From assembly GCF_025515305.1 (NCBI RefSeq), contig NZ_JAOPHT010000005.1:1-64000 (forward strand): a stretch of DNA of 64,000 bases, read 5' to 3'. A program made the translations under genes and the position numbers. The stretch comes from Roseicyclus sediminis. Its GTDB lineage: Bacteria > Pseudomonadota > Alphaproteobacteria > Rhodobacterales > Rhodobacteraceae. Below are positions 36,031 through 45,109 of this stretch, one piece after another. The stretch's first letter is position 1. The number at the start of each line of letters is the position of its first letter. The notes beneath the pieces are model-generated. The model was not told the origin of the DNA. It searched no databases and was given only the letters and a program-made list of their open reading frames with translations.

Positions 36031-37194
36031 TCAGTAGACGGTGTCGGAGTTGGCGGTGACATCGGCCTCGGTCACCTTGCCCCAGAGCACCCGGTAGACC
36101 CAGGCGGTGTAGGCAAGGATGATCGGCATGAAGATCGCCGTCACGACAAGCATGATGAAAAGCGTGAGGTGGGAGCTGGAGCTGTCCCAGACTGTGAGCG
36201 AGCTATTCGGATCCACGGTCGAGGGCAGGATGAAGGGGAACATCGTCAGGCCGACGGTCGAGATCATCCCGAAGATACCGAGCTTGGACCACAAGAGCGT
36301 GCTCACCTCGGAGCCCGACCGCAGGCCGCGGATGGCCATGGCGGTGCCGAGGAAGCCCAGCATGGGCGCGAGCGCGATCCAAGGCCGCGCGGCATAGGCG
36401 GCAAACCAGCTGTCGGTGCGTATGACCTCGGACATCAGCGGGTTCGATGGGCCGTCGGTGACGACATCGCCAGCGAAGGCATAACCTTCGATCCCCACGG
36501 CCAGCCACAGCCCCGACAGGGCGAAGCCCGCCATGGTCAGCATCCCCGTGATGGTGCCGATGCGCCTCGCGCGCTCTACGATCACGCCTTCGGACTTCAG
36601 GCCCAGCCAGGCTGCGCCATGGGTCAGCAGCATCGAAAGCGATACGACGCCCACGAGCAGCGCGAAGGGGTTCAGAAGCCCGAGGAACTTGGCGTGGAAC
36701 GTGCCGTCATACATCGGGTACAGCGTGTCGGTCAGGTGAAATGGAACGCCCTGCAACACGTTGCCGACCGCCACGCCGAAGATCAGCGCGGGTACCGCGC
36801 CACCGGCAAACAGCGCCCAGTCCCAGGCCGACCGCCAGGCGGGCGAGACCCGCTTGGAGCGGTACTTGAACGCCACGGGCCGGACGATGAAGGCCGCCAG
36901 GACGACGAACATCGCAAGGTAGAAGCCCGAGAAGCTGACCGCGTAGAGCGGCGGCCAGGCGGCGAAGATGGCGCCGCCGCCGAGGATGAACCACACTTGG
37001 TTGCCCTCCCAGACGGGGCCCACAGTGTTGATGACCATGCGCCGTTCGGTGTCAGTCCGGCCTACGAAGGGCAGGAGCGCGCCGACGCCCATGTCGAAGC
37101 CGTCCGTCAGAGCGAAGCCGATCAGAAGCACGCCCAGAAGCAGCCACCAGATGACTCGCAGGACATCGTAGGAGATGAGATCGTAAAGGGTCAT
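36031..37194 (-). CDS. cydB: Cytochrome bd ubiquinol oxidase subunit II
   Basis: 387 aa from the ATG at 37194, which has GGAG 8 bp upstream and gives the family-like N-terminus [21 protein letters not shown] at 37203 overlapping the cydA stop (GTGA) is possible but lacks a spaced ribosome binding site. About nine transmembrane helices are present. [16 protein letters not shown] is the family block in helix 1-2, and [16 protein letters not shown] follows. It forms the quinol oxidase with CydA and CydX in the inner membrane. Confidence 0.96.
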   Translation of the reverse strand: MTLYDLISYDVLRVIWWLLLGVLLIGFALTDGFDMGVGALLPFVGRTDTERRMVINTVGPVWEGNQVWFILGGGAIFAAWPPLYAVSFSGFYLAMFVVLAAFIVRPVAFKYRSKRVSPAWRSAWDWALFAGGAVPALIFGVAVGNVLQGVPFHLTDTLYPMYDGTFHAKFLGLLNPFALLVGVVSLSMLLTHGAAWLGLKSEGVIVERARRIGTITGMLTMAGFALSGLWLAVGIEGYAFAGDVVTDGPSNPLMSEVIRTDSWFAAYAARPWIALAPMLGFLGTAMAIRGLRSGSEVSTLLWSKLGIFGMISTVGLTMFPFILPSTVDPNSSLTVWDSSSSHLTLFIMLVVTAIFMPIILAYTAWVYRVLWGKVTEADVTANSDTVY

Positions 37195-37199
37195 GTCCG

Positions 37200-38816
37200 T
37201 CACTCCGCGGGGGTTGCGATGGCACCCGGCACGTTGCCGTCATGGGTGCGTAAACGGTGTTCGTGGCGGGCCATCCAGGCGTCGGTTTCTTCGACATCGA
37301 GGAAGGGGCCCTTGCGGATGTACTTCACCATCAGGCCCATCTCGACGACGAACAGGACCGAGTAGAAGGTGACGAAACCCGCCAGCGTGATCAGAAGCTC
37401 GGCCGCGCCCAGGTGGCTGACCGACATTGCGGTGGGCAGCACGCCGTCGACCGTCCATGGCTGGCGTCCAAATTCGGCGACGAACCAGCCGAGTTCGGCC
37501 GCGATCCAGGGCGCGGGGATCACCGCGACCGCGCCCCAGAGCGCCCAGCGGGGGAACCGCATGCCACGGAACGACGCGCGATAGAAGAAGTAGGCCATCA
37601 TCCCGATGAAGGCGAAGCCGAGCGCGACCATCAGGCGGAAGGCCCAGAACAGCGGCCAGACCATCGGGATCGTGTCCTCGGCGGCCAGCGTGATCTGGTC
37701 GTCCGTCGCCTGCCGCGGATCGTCGATGTAGCGCAGCAGAAGGAAGGCGAAGCCGAGATCGGCGGAGTGCTCCTCGAAGGTCGCAGTGACGGTGGGGTCG
37801 GCGGCCTCGCCCTCCGCGCGGATCGTCTGCAGTGCGTCATAGGCGATGATGCCCGAGCGTATGCGCTCTTCGGCCCGCTGCTCCAGGTCGTTGATGCCCG
37901 GGATCTCGGTGTCGAGCGAACGCGTGCCGATCAGGCCCATCGCCCAGGGGATGTGGACGGCGTAATGCGTCTCGCGCGTTTCGAGATCGGGGAACCCGAA
38001 GGCGGTGAAGGGGGCGGGGGCCTCTTCCGTTTCCCACATCGCCTCGATCGCGGCGAGTTTCATCTGTTGGGAATGGGTGGCCGAATAGCCCGACTCGTCG
38101 CCCAGCACGACGACCGACAGCGCCGAGGCGAGCCCGAAGCTGGCCGCGACCGCGATGGAGCGGCGGGCAAGCTCTGTGTGGCGGCCCTTCAGCAGGTACC
38201 AGGCCGAGACGCCGAGGACGAAAACCGAGGCGGTGACGTAGCCCGCGCTGACGGTGTGAACGAACTTCGCCTGCGCGACCTCGTTGAAGAGCACGTCGAA
38301 GAACGACGTCATCTCCATCCGCATGGTCATCGGGTTGAATTCCGCGCCGACCGGGTTCTGCATCCAGCCGTTGGCGATGAGGATCCAGAGCGCCGAGAAG
38401 TTCGAGCCGATGGCGACGAGCCAAGTGACGACGGCATGGGCCGTCTTCGACATCTTGTCCCAGCCGAAGAACATCAGGCCCACGAAGGTCGCCTCGAGGA
38501 AGAAGGCCATGAGCCCCTCGATCGCGAGCGGCGCACCGAAGATATCGCCGACATAGTGGCTGTAGTAGCTCCAGTTCATACCGAACTGGAATTCCATGGT
38601 GATGCCGGTGGCGACGCCGAGAACGAAGTTGATGCCGAAGAGCGTGGCCCAGAATTTCGTCATCTGCCGCCAGATCGGGCGGTTGGTCATCACATAGACC
38701 GTCTCCATGATCGCCACGATGATCGACAGACCCAGCGTGAGCGGCACGAAGAGGAAGTGATACATAGCGGTCATCGCGAATTGCAGTCGCGACAGTTCGA
38801 CCACGTCGAGTTCCAT
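37200..38816 (-). CDS. cydA: Cytochrome bd ubiquinol oxidase subunit I
   Basis: A 538-aa haem-binding subunit. His20 in [12 protein letters not shown] is the probable haem b595 ligand, and GRQPW (in [12 protein letters not shown]) is the conserved Q-loop/quinol-site end. The long periplasmic Q-loop between helices 6 and 7 indicates the L-type, as in E. coli CydA. It reduces O2 to water using quinol, with high oxygen affinity and resistance to NO and sulfide. The ATG at 38816 follows AAGGAGACGGAGAC. A perfect FNR box lies 83 bp upstream. Confidence 0.97.
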   Translation of the reverse strand: MELDVVELSRLQFAMTAMYHFLFVPLTLGLSIIVAIMETVYVMTNRPIWRQMTKFWATLFGINFVLGVATGITMEFQFGMNWSYYSHYVGDIFGAPLAIEGLMAFFLEATFVGLMFFGWDKMSKTAHAVVTWLVAIGSNFSALWILIANGWMQNPVGAEFNPMTMRMEMTSFFDVLFNEVAQAKFVHTVSAGYVTASVFVLGVSAWYLLKGRHTELARRSIAVAASFGLASALSVVVLGDESGYSATHSQQMKLAAIEAMWETEEAPAPFTAFGFPDLETRETHYAVHIPWAMGLIGTRSLDTEIPGINDLEQRAEERIRSGIIAYDALQTIRAEGEAADPTVTATFEEHSADLGFAFLLLRYIDDPRQATDDQITLAAEDTIPMVWPLFWAFRLMVALGFAFIGMMAYFFYRASFRGMRFPRWALWGAVAVIPAPWIAAELGWFVAEFGRQPWTVDGVLPTAMSVSHLGAAELLITLAGFVTFYSVLFVVEMGLMVKYIRKGPFLDVEETDAWMARHEHRLRTHDGNVPGAIATPAE

Positions 38817-38898
38817 GTCTCCGTCTCCTTTTGTCTTTCCGAAGGGGCACTCCTCCCCGGGTTTGGCTGCCGTTCTAAGGGGGCGGGCAGGGGCGGCC

Positions 38899-38912
38899 TT
38901 GATCTGGATCAA
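38899..38912. promoter_or_regulatory. FNR/FnrL box upstream of cydAB
   Basis: TTGAT-CTGG-ATCAA matches the FNR consensus in all ten defined positions. It lies between the end of cydC and the cydA start, 83 bp from the latter. It is consistent with low-oxygen induction of cydABX by FnrL. An adjacent AT-rich stretch (ATATATTCAAGATAT, 38918-38932) may bind a second regulator. Confidence 0.8.
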
Positions 38913-38922
38913 ATAGATATAT

Positions 38923-40581
38923 TCAAGATATGCTTTTTATCGTCAACTTTCTGTCGCAGGCCGAGAGGTCGGTGTCTCGGTGCGTCGCAAGCAGGACGGC
39001 GGCGTTCGGCAGGTGGGACTTGATCGTGGCCAGCACACCGTTAGCGCTGTTCGGGTCCAGCCCTTCGGTCGGCTCGTCGAGCAGCAGGATCGCGGGGTGG
39101 CGCAGAATCACGCGGGCCAGCGCCACGCGCCGTGCCTCGCCCCCCGACAGGCCCGTGCCACCTTCGCCAAGCGCCATGTCGAGCCCACCGCGAGGCGCGA
39201 GCGCGGGCCAGAGGCCCAGATCGGTCAGCAGGGTCTGCATCTGGCCGTCGGTCACGTCCGGCGCGGCCAGCCTCAAGTTGCTGCGGATGGTTCCGGACAC
39301 CAGACGGCTGGCCTGCGGAAGGTAGCCAAGCCGGGCCCGCAACGTGCCCTCGGACAGGTCATCAGGGGCGCTGCCGTCCAGCAGGATCGTGCCCGACAGC
39401 GGCTGCGCAAGGCCCGAGATGGCGTTAAGCAGCGTCGATTTTCCACGGCCCGACCGCCCGGTCAGGGCGACAATTTCGCCGGGTGCGACATGCAGGTCGA
39501 TCGGCCGTATCAGGGCTGTCGCCGAGCCGGGCGCAGCCACGGAGACGCCCCGTAGGCTGAGGCCCGGTTCGACCTCTCCGACATGGCCGACACTTGACCG
39601 CGGGTCCTGCCGCGCTTCGAGGGTCGGTGCCAGCCGCGCCGCGGCGTCGCGCATCCGACCGATCTCGGCGATGCCGCGATGGAGGGGCGCGAGCGCCTCG
39701 GCCAGGGCGAGGGCCGCGAAGACCGCGATGGCTGCGGCGGCAGGAGTGATCGCCTCTTCAAGCGCCATTTGCCCACCGATCGCCAGCGCCCCCGCCGCGG
39801 CGAGCATTGCACTGCCCGAGGCCATGGTCGCGGCGCGCCTGTCGAGCTGCGTTAGCCTGCGCTCGGCGGTCCGCGCCGCGGCGTCGTGCGCGAGGACCTG
39901 CGCCCGTTCGGACAGGAGCGACCCGGCGAAGGTCAGGATGGCGCGCGCGCGCAGGTGTTCGACTGCAGCACTTCGCAGCGCCTGCCGGGCCGCCTCGGCT
40001 TCGGCAGCCGGTGCGATGGCGCGGCGTCCCTCTACGATCATGGCCAGCGCCGCGCCCGTGGCCAACGTACCGACGACCCAAAGCGCGACGACCGGCGCGA
40101 CCAGCCATACCAGCAAGGCGCCCGCCGCGACGAGTGTGACCCCCCCGGCGAGGATCGGAAAGACCAACCGGATCGCCACGCCGTCCAGTGCGTCCACATC
40201 CGCCGTAACTCGGTTGAGCATCGACGGGCTGCGCAGCCGGGCCAGCGTTTCTACAGGTTGCATCGACAGCCCATCCAGCACCCGCAGGCGCAGGCGCGCC
40301 AATGAGCGCAGGGTCGCGTCATGGGTCAGGATGCGCTCGCCATAGCGTGCGGCGGTGCGGCCTAGTGCCAGCATCCGCACGCCTGCCGAGGGGCGAAAGA
40401 CGTCGAAGGCGATGCCGATCCCCGCCACCCCTGCGGCCCCCGTGGCGGTCACGAACCAGCCAGACAGCCCCAGCAGGGCCGCCCCCGCAAGAAGCACAAT
40501 GACCGACAGGGCCAGCCCGCGGGCTAGCGCCGTGCGTTCCTCGCCCCATATGGCACGTGCGATGCGCCAGAGCGGGCTCAT
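38923..40581 (-). CDS. cydC: ABC transporter CydC (cytochrome bd assembly)
   Basis: 552 aa. An N-terminal six-helix exporter domain (about 15-300) is followed by the ATPase with P-loop GRSGRGKST, signature LSGGEARRVALAR and Walker B ILLLDEPTEG. CydDC exports cysteine/glutathione to the periplasm and is needed for haem insertion into cytochrome bd. The start overlaps the cydD stop (ATGA). It ends 11 bp before the FNR box that precedes cydA. Confidence 0.93.
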   Translation of the reverse strand: MSPLWRIARAIWGEERTALARGLALSVIVLLAGAALLGLSGWFVTATGAAGVAGIGIAFDVFRPSAGVRMLALGRTAARYGERILTHDATLRSLARLRLRVLDGLSMQPVETLARLRSPSMLNRVTADVDALDGVAIRLVFPILAGGVTLVAAGALLVWLVAPVVALWVVGTLATGAALAMIVEGRRAIAPAAEAEAARQALRSAAVEHLRARAILTFAGSLLSERAQVLAHDAAARTAERRLTQLDRRAATMASGSAMLAAAGALAIGGQMALEEAITPAAAAIAVFAALALAEALAPLHRGIAEIGRMRDAAARLAPTLEARQDPRSSVGHVGEVEPGLSLRGVSVAAPGSATALIRPIDLHVAPGEIVALTGRSGRGKSTLLNAISGLAQPLSGTILLDGSAPDDLSEGTLRARLGYLPQASRLVSGTIRSNLRLAAPDVTDGQMQTLLTDLGLWPALAPRGGLDMALGEGGTGLSGGEARRVALARVILRHPAILLLDEPTEGLDPNSANGVLATIKSHLPNAAVLLATHRDTDLSACDRKLTIKSIS

Positions 40582-42275
40582 GCGGCCCCCTCCATCGCCT
40601 GTGGCGCAAGGGCGACCCGACGGTCCATCGCAGCCGCAAGCGCTGCGTCATGGGTCGCCACGATGACGGTCACACCGCCGGCCTTGAGCGCCATGAGCGC
40701 CGCGATGACCTCGGCGGCGGTGGCGGCGTCGAGGTCGGCTGTCGGCTCGTCCGCAAGCAACACGGGCCGACCCGACAGGGCCGCACGCGCCAGGATCAGC
40801 CGCCGCGCCTCACCACCCGAAACGCCGCCACCGCTTTCGCCTAGCTCTGCATCGAGGCCGCCCGGAAGGCGGGCGACGATATCCCAGGCCGAGGCGAGGG
40901 CGAGCGCGGAATCGATCTCAGCTTCGGTCGGTTGGGTCGGGCGGCCGAGCGTCAGCGTTTTCCGCAGCGGACCAGCCAGCATCTGTGCGGCCTGCGGCAC
41001 CCAGGCGATCCGGGCGCGCCACCCATCCGCAGTGGTAGCCGAAAGCGGCACCCCGTCGATCATGATCTCGCCCCGATCCGGCGTCTCGAGGCCGCCGATC
41101 AGGGACAGAAGCGTCGACTTCCCGCTGCCCGACGGGCCTGTCAGGGCCACAGCCTCGCACGGTCTAAGCGTCAAGTCGGGGAAAGCCAGCGCGCCGAGTT
41201 GCAGGCCGGTCAGGGTGAGGGTCGGCGCGTTCGGCGCGGGACCGTCGGCCCCGCCAGTACCAATGATCTCGGCAGCGTTTTTGGCTTCGGTCTCGGCCAG
41301 TTCCCCCGTGACAGCGAGCGCGCCCGCCTTGTCATGCCAGGCCGCGGCGAGGTCGCGGAGCGGCTGGAAGAACTCGGGCGCCAGCATCAGGAGGAAGATC
41401 CCCTCGCTGAGCGTGAGCGGCTTGGCCCATGCGCCGTACGGAATCTCTCCCAACAGCGCGAAACCGACATAGACTGCGACCATCGCCACCCCGATGGCCG
41501 AGAAGAGTTCCAACACCGTGGACGACAGGAAGGCGACGCGCAGCACGGCCATGGTGCGGGCGCGCAGCCCCTCGGCCCGGTCGGCGAATTCGGCGCTCAT
41601 GCGCCCGCGCGCGTCCAGCAGGCGGATATCGGTCAGTGCCGAGAGGCGTTCGCCCAGCAGCCCCGAGAGCGAGCCAATCTCGTCCATCTGCCGCTCACTC
41701 GCCTCGCGCGCGGCCATGCCGACGAGCGCCATGAAGACGGGGATCAGGGAGCCTGCCAAGGCAAGAATCATGGCGACGGCCCATGAGAACGGCAGGGCAA
41801 AGGCGAGATAGGCGAGCGGCAGGATCGCGGCACGCAGCGCCGCGGGGCGTTGGCGCAGGATCGCGGGCCGCAGGAGTGGCAGCTTTTCGGTGAGCATGGC
41901 CGCCGTCGCTGCCGAGGGTGCCCGCTCGGCCCGCGGCGCGAGGCGGTCCTGCGATGTGAGAAGTGCTGCGCGTTCACGGGCCAGGATGTGGTCGGCCGCG
42001 TGGTCGAGCCGCGCCGCCGCCCAGTGGTTGGCCCCGATGCGCAGAGCGCCCGCGGCAAGAAACAGGCCGGTCATCGCCCAGATGATGGAGGGCGCTGCCT
42101 GCCCCTCGACCAGCCGCCCGAAGGTAGTCGCCACCGCGGCGGCCATGGCGGGCCAGGCCAGGCCCGCGATGACGGTCAGCGCGGCGGCCCGCGTGATGCC
42201 GGGCGCTTCGGGCGCGATGGCCTGCGCGAAGCGTGCTTGCGCCGGGTCGGGGGATTTCTTGCTAAAACGTCGCAT
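40578..42275 (-). CDS. cydD: ABC transporter CydD (cytochrome bd assembly)
   Basis: A 565-aa exporter half. The transmembrane domain (about 30-320) is followed by the ATPase with P-loop GPSGSGKST, signature VSGGEARRLILAR and Walker B PVLLADEPTADLD. It works as a heterodimer with CydC. It is the first gene of cydDC, divergent from the Rrf2 regulator. The 106-bp gap carries an FNR-like box and an AT-rich dyad reaching into the start codon. Confidence 0.93.
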   Translation of the reverse strand: MRRFSKKSPDPAQARFAQAIAPEAPGITRAAALTVIAGLAWPAMAAAVATTFGRLVEGQAAPSIIWAMTGLFLAAGALRIGANHWAAARLDHAADHILARERAALLTSQDRLAPRAERAPSAATAAMLTEKLPLLRPAILRQRPAALRAAILPLAYLAFALPFSWAVAMILALAGSLIPVFMALVGMAAREASERQMDEIGSLSGLLGERLSALTDIRLLDARGRMSAEFADRAEGLRARTMAVLRVAFLSSTVLELFSAIGVAMVAVYVGFALLGEIPYGAWAKPLTLSEGIFLLMLAPEFFQPLRDLAAAWHDKAGALAVTGELAETEAKNAAEIIGTGGADGPAPNAPTLTLTGLQLGALAFPDLTLRPCEAVALTGPSGSGKSTLLSLIGGLETPDRGEIMIDGVPLSATTADGWRARIAWVPQAAQMLAGPLRKTLTLGRPTQPTEAEIDSALALASAWDIVARLPGGLDAELGESGGGVSGGEARRLILARAALSGRPVLLADEPTADLDAATAAEVIAALMALKAGGVTVIVATHDAALAAAMDRRVALAPQAMEGAA

Positions 42276-42293
42276 TTCAAATATACATTATCG
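42272..42293. promoter_or_regulatory. AT-rich site at the cydD start, possible NsrR/Rrf2 operator
   Basis: On the minus strand it reads ATGTATATTTGAAATGC, a partial match (about 12 of 16 half-site positions) to the NsrR-type pattern ATGYATTT-N-AAATRCAT. The cydA upstream region shares the YATAT(C/T)TTGAA part near 38917-38935. It overlaps the cydD start codon and is 90 bp from the divergent Rrf2 gene. The assignment is tentative. Confidence 0.4.
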
Positions 42294-42312
42294 TGGGATG
42301 CGCCGCGGCGGA

Positions 42313-42326
42313 TTGATCAGGGTCAA
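42313..42326. promoter_or_regulatory. FNR-like box between cydD and the Rrf2 gene
   Basis: TTGAT-CAGG-GTCAA differs from the FNR consensus at one position. It lies 38 bp upstream of cydD and 56 bp upstream of the Rrf2 regulator, so it could serve either direction. Confidence 0.7.
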
Positions 42327-42381
42327 TGTTCCGCGAGGGCCGATGCGCCATGTCGGAGCACGGGCAAGAACGGAGGCCGGG

Positions 42382-42822
42382 ATGCGGCTGACGACGAAAA
42401 CCAATCTGGCGATGCGCGTGCTGATGGCCTGCGCGGTCAACCGTGGGCAGGTGCTGCGCAAGCATGACCTCGCAAGCGCGGTGAACGCCTCGGAGGCGCA
42501 TCTGGCCGTGGTGATCAACCAGCTCGGAAGGCTCGGCTTCTTGACCACGGTGCGGGGGAGGAACGGTGGGCTCAAGTTGCGCCTCGCGCCCGAGGAGATC
42601 TCGGTCGGCAAGGTCTTTCGCCTCTTCGAAGGGGGGATGCCGCTTGCCGAATGCTTTGACCGCGAGACCAATACTTGCCCGCTGTCGTCCTGTTGCCGGC
42701 TGAGCGGCTCGATCGGTCGCGCGCTTGAGGCGTTCTTCGCCACGCTCGACGGCGTGACGCTGGCCGACCTGGTGGAGGAGAACGCGGGCCTTGCCCGCAT
42801 CTTGCAGATCGAGCCCGCCTGA
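42382..42822 (+). CDS. Rrf2 family regulator, NsrR-like
   Basis: 146 aa. A winged HTH at about 1-65 (ASEAHLAVVINQLGRLGF, VRGRNGGLKL) and Cys91, Cys99, Cys104 and Cys105 in CFDRETNTCPLSSCC. The spacing Cys91-x7-Cys99-x5-Cys105 fits the [4Fe-4S] nitric-oxide sensor NsrR. The start at 42382 was chosen because the family begins MRLTTKTNLAMRVL, and a longer frame upstream runs into cydD. It is divergent from cydDC, which it probably controls in response to NO or iron-sulfur damage. Confidence 0.8.
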   Translation: MRLTTKTNLAMRVLMACAVNRGQVLRKHDLASAVNASEAHLAVVINQLGRLGFLTTVRGRNGGLKLRLAPEEISVGKVFRLFEGGMPLAECFDRETNTCPLSSCCRLSGSIGRALEAFFATLDGVTLADLVEENAGLARILQIEPA

Positions 42823-42838
42823 CCGCGCGCAGCCCACC

Positions 42839-43822
42839 TCAGCCGCCTCCGATCAGCGCGCCCGCCGCGAAGACCAGCGCGCCGCCCAGCACCACTTGAA
42901 AGGTCGCGCGCAGAAACGGTGTGTCCATGAAGCGGTTCTGGATCCAGACGATGGCCCAGAGCTCGACGAAGACCACGATGATGGCGGTGATCGTGGCGGT
43001 CCAGAAATCGGGGATGAGATATGGCAGGGCGTGGCCAAGGCCCCCCAGCGTCGTCATGATGCCGGAGGCGAAACCGCGCTTTGCCGGCGAGCCGCGGCCC
43101 GACAACTCCCCATCGTCGGAGGCAGCCTCGGTGAAACCCATCGAGATGCCCGCCCCGACCGAGGCGGCGAGCCCGACGAGGAATGTCGTCCAGGTGTCCT
43201 GCGTGGCAAAGGCGGTGGCGAAGATCGGGGCCAGCGTCGACACAGAGCCATCCATCAGCCCGGCCAGCCCCGGTTGAACCCAGGTCAGCACGAATTGCCG
43301 GTGGGCGCGGTCGTCCTCGGTCTCGCGGGCATCGGCATCCAGATGCGCCTCGGCGGCACGGTCGGCACTGGCGCGGTGGCTGGCCTCGGCCCGAGCAAGA
43401 TCGCCCAGAAGCTTGCGGGTGGCGGCATCTTCGGTGCGCGCGGCGGCTTTGAGGTAGAATGCTTCGGCGTCCTGCTCCATGGCCGCGGCCTCGTCCCGGA
43501 TCCGGTCGAGGCCCAGGTTCTCGACCAGCCAGACGGGGCGGCGTGCGAAATAGCCCGCGACATGTTCGCGGCGGATCAGCGGGATGACCTCGCCGAAGCG
43601 GGCGCGGTGCAGCTCGATCAGGCGTTGGCGGTGGCTGTCCTCCTCTGCTGCCATTTCGTCGAACATTGCGGCGCTGTCTTGGTAGTCGGCGCGTAGGCGT
43701 TCGGCGTAGCTGCGGTAGATGCGGGCGTCATCTTCCTCGGAGGAGATGGCCAGTGCCAGCACCTCCTGTTCGGACAGGTCGCGGAACCTGAGGCGGTTGA
43801 ACCCGAACCCTTCCAGTCCCAT
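42839..43822 (-). CDS. mbfA: Membrane-bound ferritin-like iron exporter MbfA
   Basis: 327 aa. The N-terminal ferritin-like domain (about 1-170) has diiron-type Glu/His motifs (SEEDDARIYRSYAERL, EEDSHRQRL, EQDAEAFYLKAA, EASHRASADRA). It is fused to a VIT1/CCC1-type transporter domain with about five helices (WVQPGLAGLMDGSVSTL onward). MbfA exports iron and protects against peroxide in related alphaproteobacteria, where Irr controls it. Its place near the peroxiredoxin and OxyR-like genes fits that role. Confidence 0.93.
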   Translation of the reverse strand: MGLEGFGFNRLRFRDLSEQEVLALAISSEEDDARIYRSYAERLRADYQDSAAMFDEMAAEEDSHRQRLIELHRARFGEVIPLIRREHVAGYFARRPVWLVENLGLDRIRDEAAAMEQDAEAFYLKAAARTEDAATRKLLGDLARAEASHRASADRAAEAHLDADARETEDDRAHRQFVLTWVQPGLAGLMDGSVSTLAPIFATAFATQDTWTTFLVGLAASVGAGISMGFTEAASDDGELSGRGSPAKRGFASGIMTTLGGLGHALPYLIPDFWTATITAIIVVFVELWAIVWIQNRFMDTPFLRATFQVVLGGALVFAAGALIGGG

Positions 43823-43883
43823 CGGATGAACCCCCTTGGCTCATAGGCGGTGCGCCCGTCGGGGCGCACCGGATAGTGTGCCC

Positions 43884-44321
43884 TCAGCCGCGGTTCGGGC
43901 CGAAATCGGCGGTCGTGATGACGCCATCTCCGTCGCGGTCCATGCCGGCAATCCAGGTGGTGACCCGGGCAAGAAACTCCTCCAGGCTGACGGCACCATC
44001 GGCATCGACATCGTTGAAGGGCAGCGTCATGCCTTCGGATACGCGCATCATCGCGCCCTGGCCGTGGCCACCGTTGTTTTCCATGTCGAGCGCGCGGGTT
44101 TCGTCGAAGAGCACGTATTCTTCGGCATCGAGCAGACCGTCTTCGTTCATGTCGAACATCGCAAAGACATCGCCGCGGCGGGCGGTGGCTTCTTCAACGG
44201 TTACGATACCATCCATATCCGCATCCCAGCTTTCTATGAAATGGGCACCGGGCTGGCCCTGCTGCGCGAGGGCCTGCGCGGCGGCGAGAAGGGCCGCAAG
44301 GGTGAGAGGGACGAGTTTCAT
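43884..44321 (-). CDS. Secreted EF-hand calcium-binding protein
   Basis: A 145-aa protein with a signal peptide (about 1-19, ending ALAQQ). Four EF-hand-type loops are visible: DADMDGIVTVEE, DMNEDGLLDAEE, DVDADGAVSLEE and DRDGDGVITTAD. It is very acidic and probably a periplasmic calcium sensor or buffer. The start at 44321 follows GAAAGGA. It lies between mbfA and the peroxiredoxin on the same strand. Its partner is unknown. Confidence 0.85.
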   Translation of the reverse strand: MKLVPLTLAALLAAAQALAQQGQPGAHFIESWDADMDGIVTVEEATARRGDVFAMFDMNEDGLLDAEEYVLFDETRALDMENNGGHGQGAMMRVSEGMTLPFNDVDADGAVSLEEFLARVTTWIAGMDRDGDGVITTADFGPNRG

Positions 44322-44349
44322 GGCTGATCCTTTCAGCATTGAGCGAATG

Positions 44350-45003
44350 TCACAGGGCACGGGTGGAGAAATACCAGTCGGCGGTATCGTAGCCCTCAGC
44401 CATGCGGGCCTCGGCGGCCTCGGTAGTCTGCGGGGTCGGCACGATCACGTCTTCGCCGGGATGCCAGTTCTCGGGCGTGGCCACCTTGTGCGTGTCTGAG
44501 GTCTGGAGCGCGACCAGCAGGCGGTGGATCTCGTCGACAGAGCGGCCATTGGTCATCGGGTAGTAGACCATCGCGCGCAGAACACCCTCGGGGTCGATCA
44601 CGAAGGTCGCGCGGACGGCTTGCGTGTCGGACGCGCCGGGCTGGATCATGCCGTAGGCACGCGCCACGGCCATGTCGAGATCGGCGATGATCGGAAAGGT
44701 GACGTCGACGCCGAAGCTCGCCTTGATCGAGCGGACCCAGGCGATGTGGGCGTAGTGGCTGTCGATCGACAGGCCCAGAAGCTCGGTGTTCATCGCGGCG
44801 AACTCATCGGCGCGGCGGGCGAAGGCCATGAATTCGGTCGTGCAGACAGGGGTGAAGTCGGCAGGATGCGAGAACAGGATCAGCCATTTGCCGCGGTAAT
44901 CGGCGAGGCTCTTGCGGCCATGGGTGGTCAACGCGTCGAACTCCGGCGCGGCCTCGTTCAGACGGGGCAAGGTCGTGGGTTGGGTTGGGGTGATGGCGTT
45001 CAT
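44350..45003 (-). CDS. 1-Cys peroxiredoxin (Prx6 type)
   Basis: A 217-aa thiol peroxidase. The peroxidatic Cys54 lies in HPADFTPVCTTE, and the long C-terminal part (PMTNGRSVDEIHRLLVALQ, then ATPENWHPGEDVI) is that of the Prx6/AhpE-like 1-Cys group. It reduces H2O2 and organic peroxides. It is divergent from the OxyR-like gene (gap 106 bp), the classic regulator/target layout. Confidence 0.92.
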   Translation of the reverse strand: MNAITPTQPTTLPRLNEAAPEFDALTTHGRKSLADYRGKWLILFSHPADFTPVCTTEFMAFARRADEFAAMNTELLGLSIDSHYAHIAWVRSIKASFGVDVTFPIIADLDMAVARAYGMIQPGASDTQAVRATFVIDPEGVLRAMVYYPMTNGRSVDEIHRLLVALQTSDTHKVATPENWHPGEDVIVPTPQTTEAAEARMAEGYDTADWYFSTRAL

Positions 45004-45109
45004 CGGGGACACTCCGTTCGTGCGGTTGCGATGAGCCCGAGGTAACGATTGCTCGGCTATCTTGGAAATTGATTTACAAGACAGCGGTAATCTGTTTTTT
45101 CGATAACCG

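Noticed and set aside
37257-39023. 588-codon forward frame across cydA
   Set aside because: Antisense of cydA, with no signal or domain.
45004-45109. OxyR binding site in the prx/oxyR gap
   Set aside because: Only scattered ATAG/CTAT-like bits are seen (GGCTATCTTGG), with no convincing four-element pattern.
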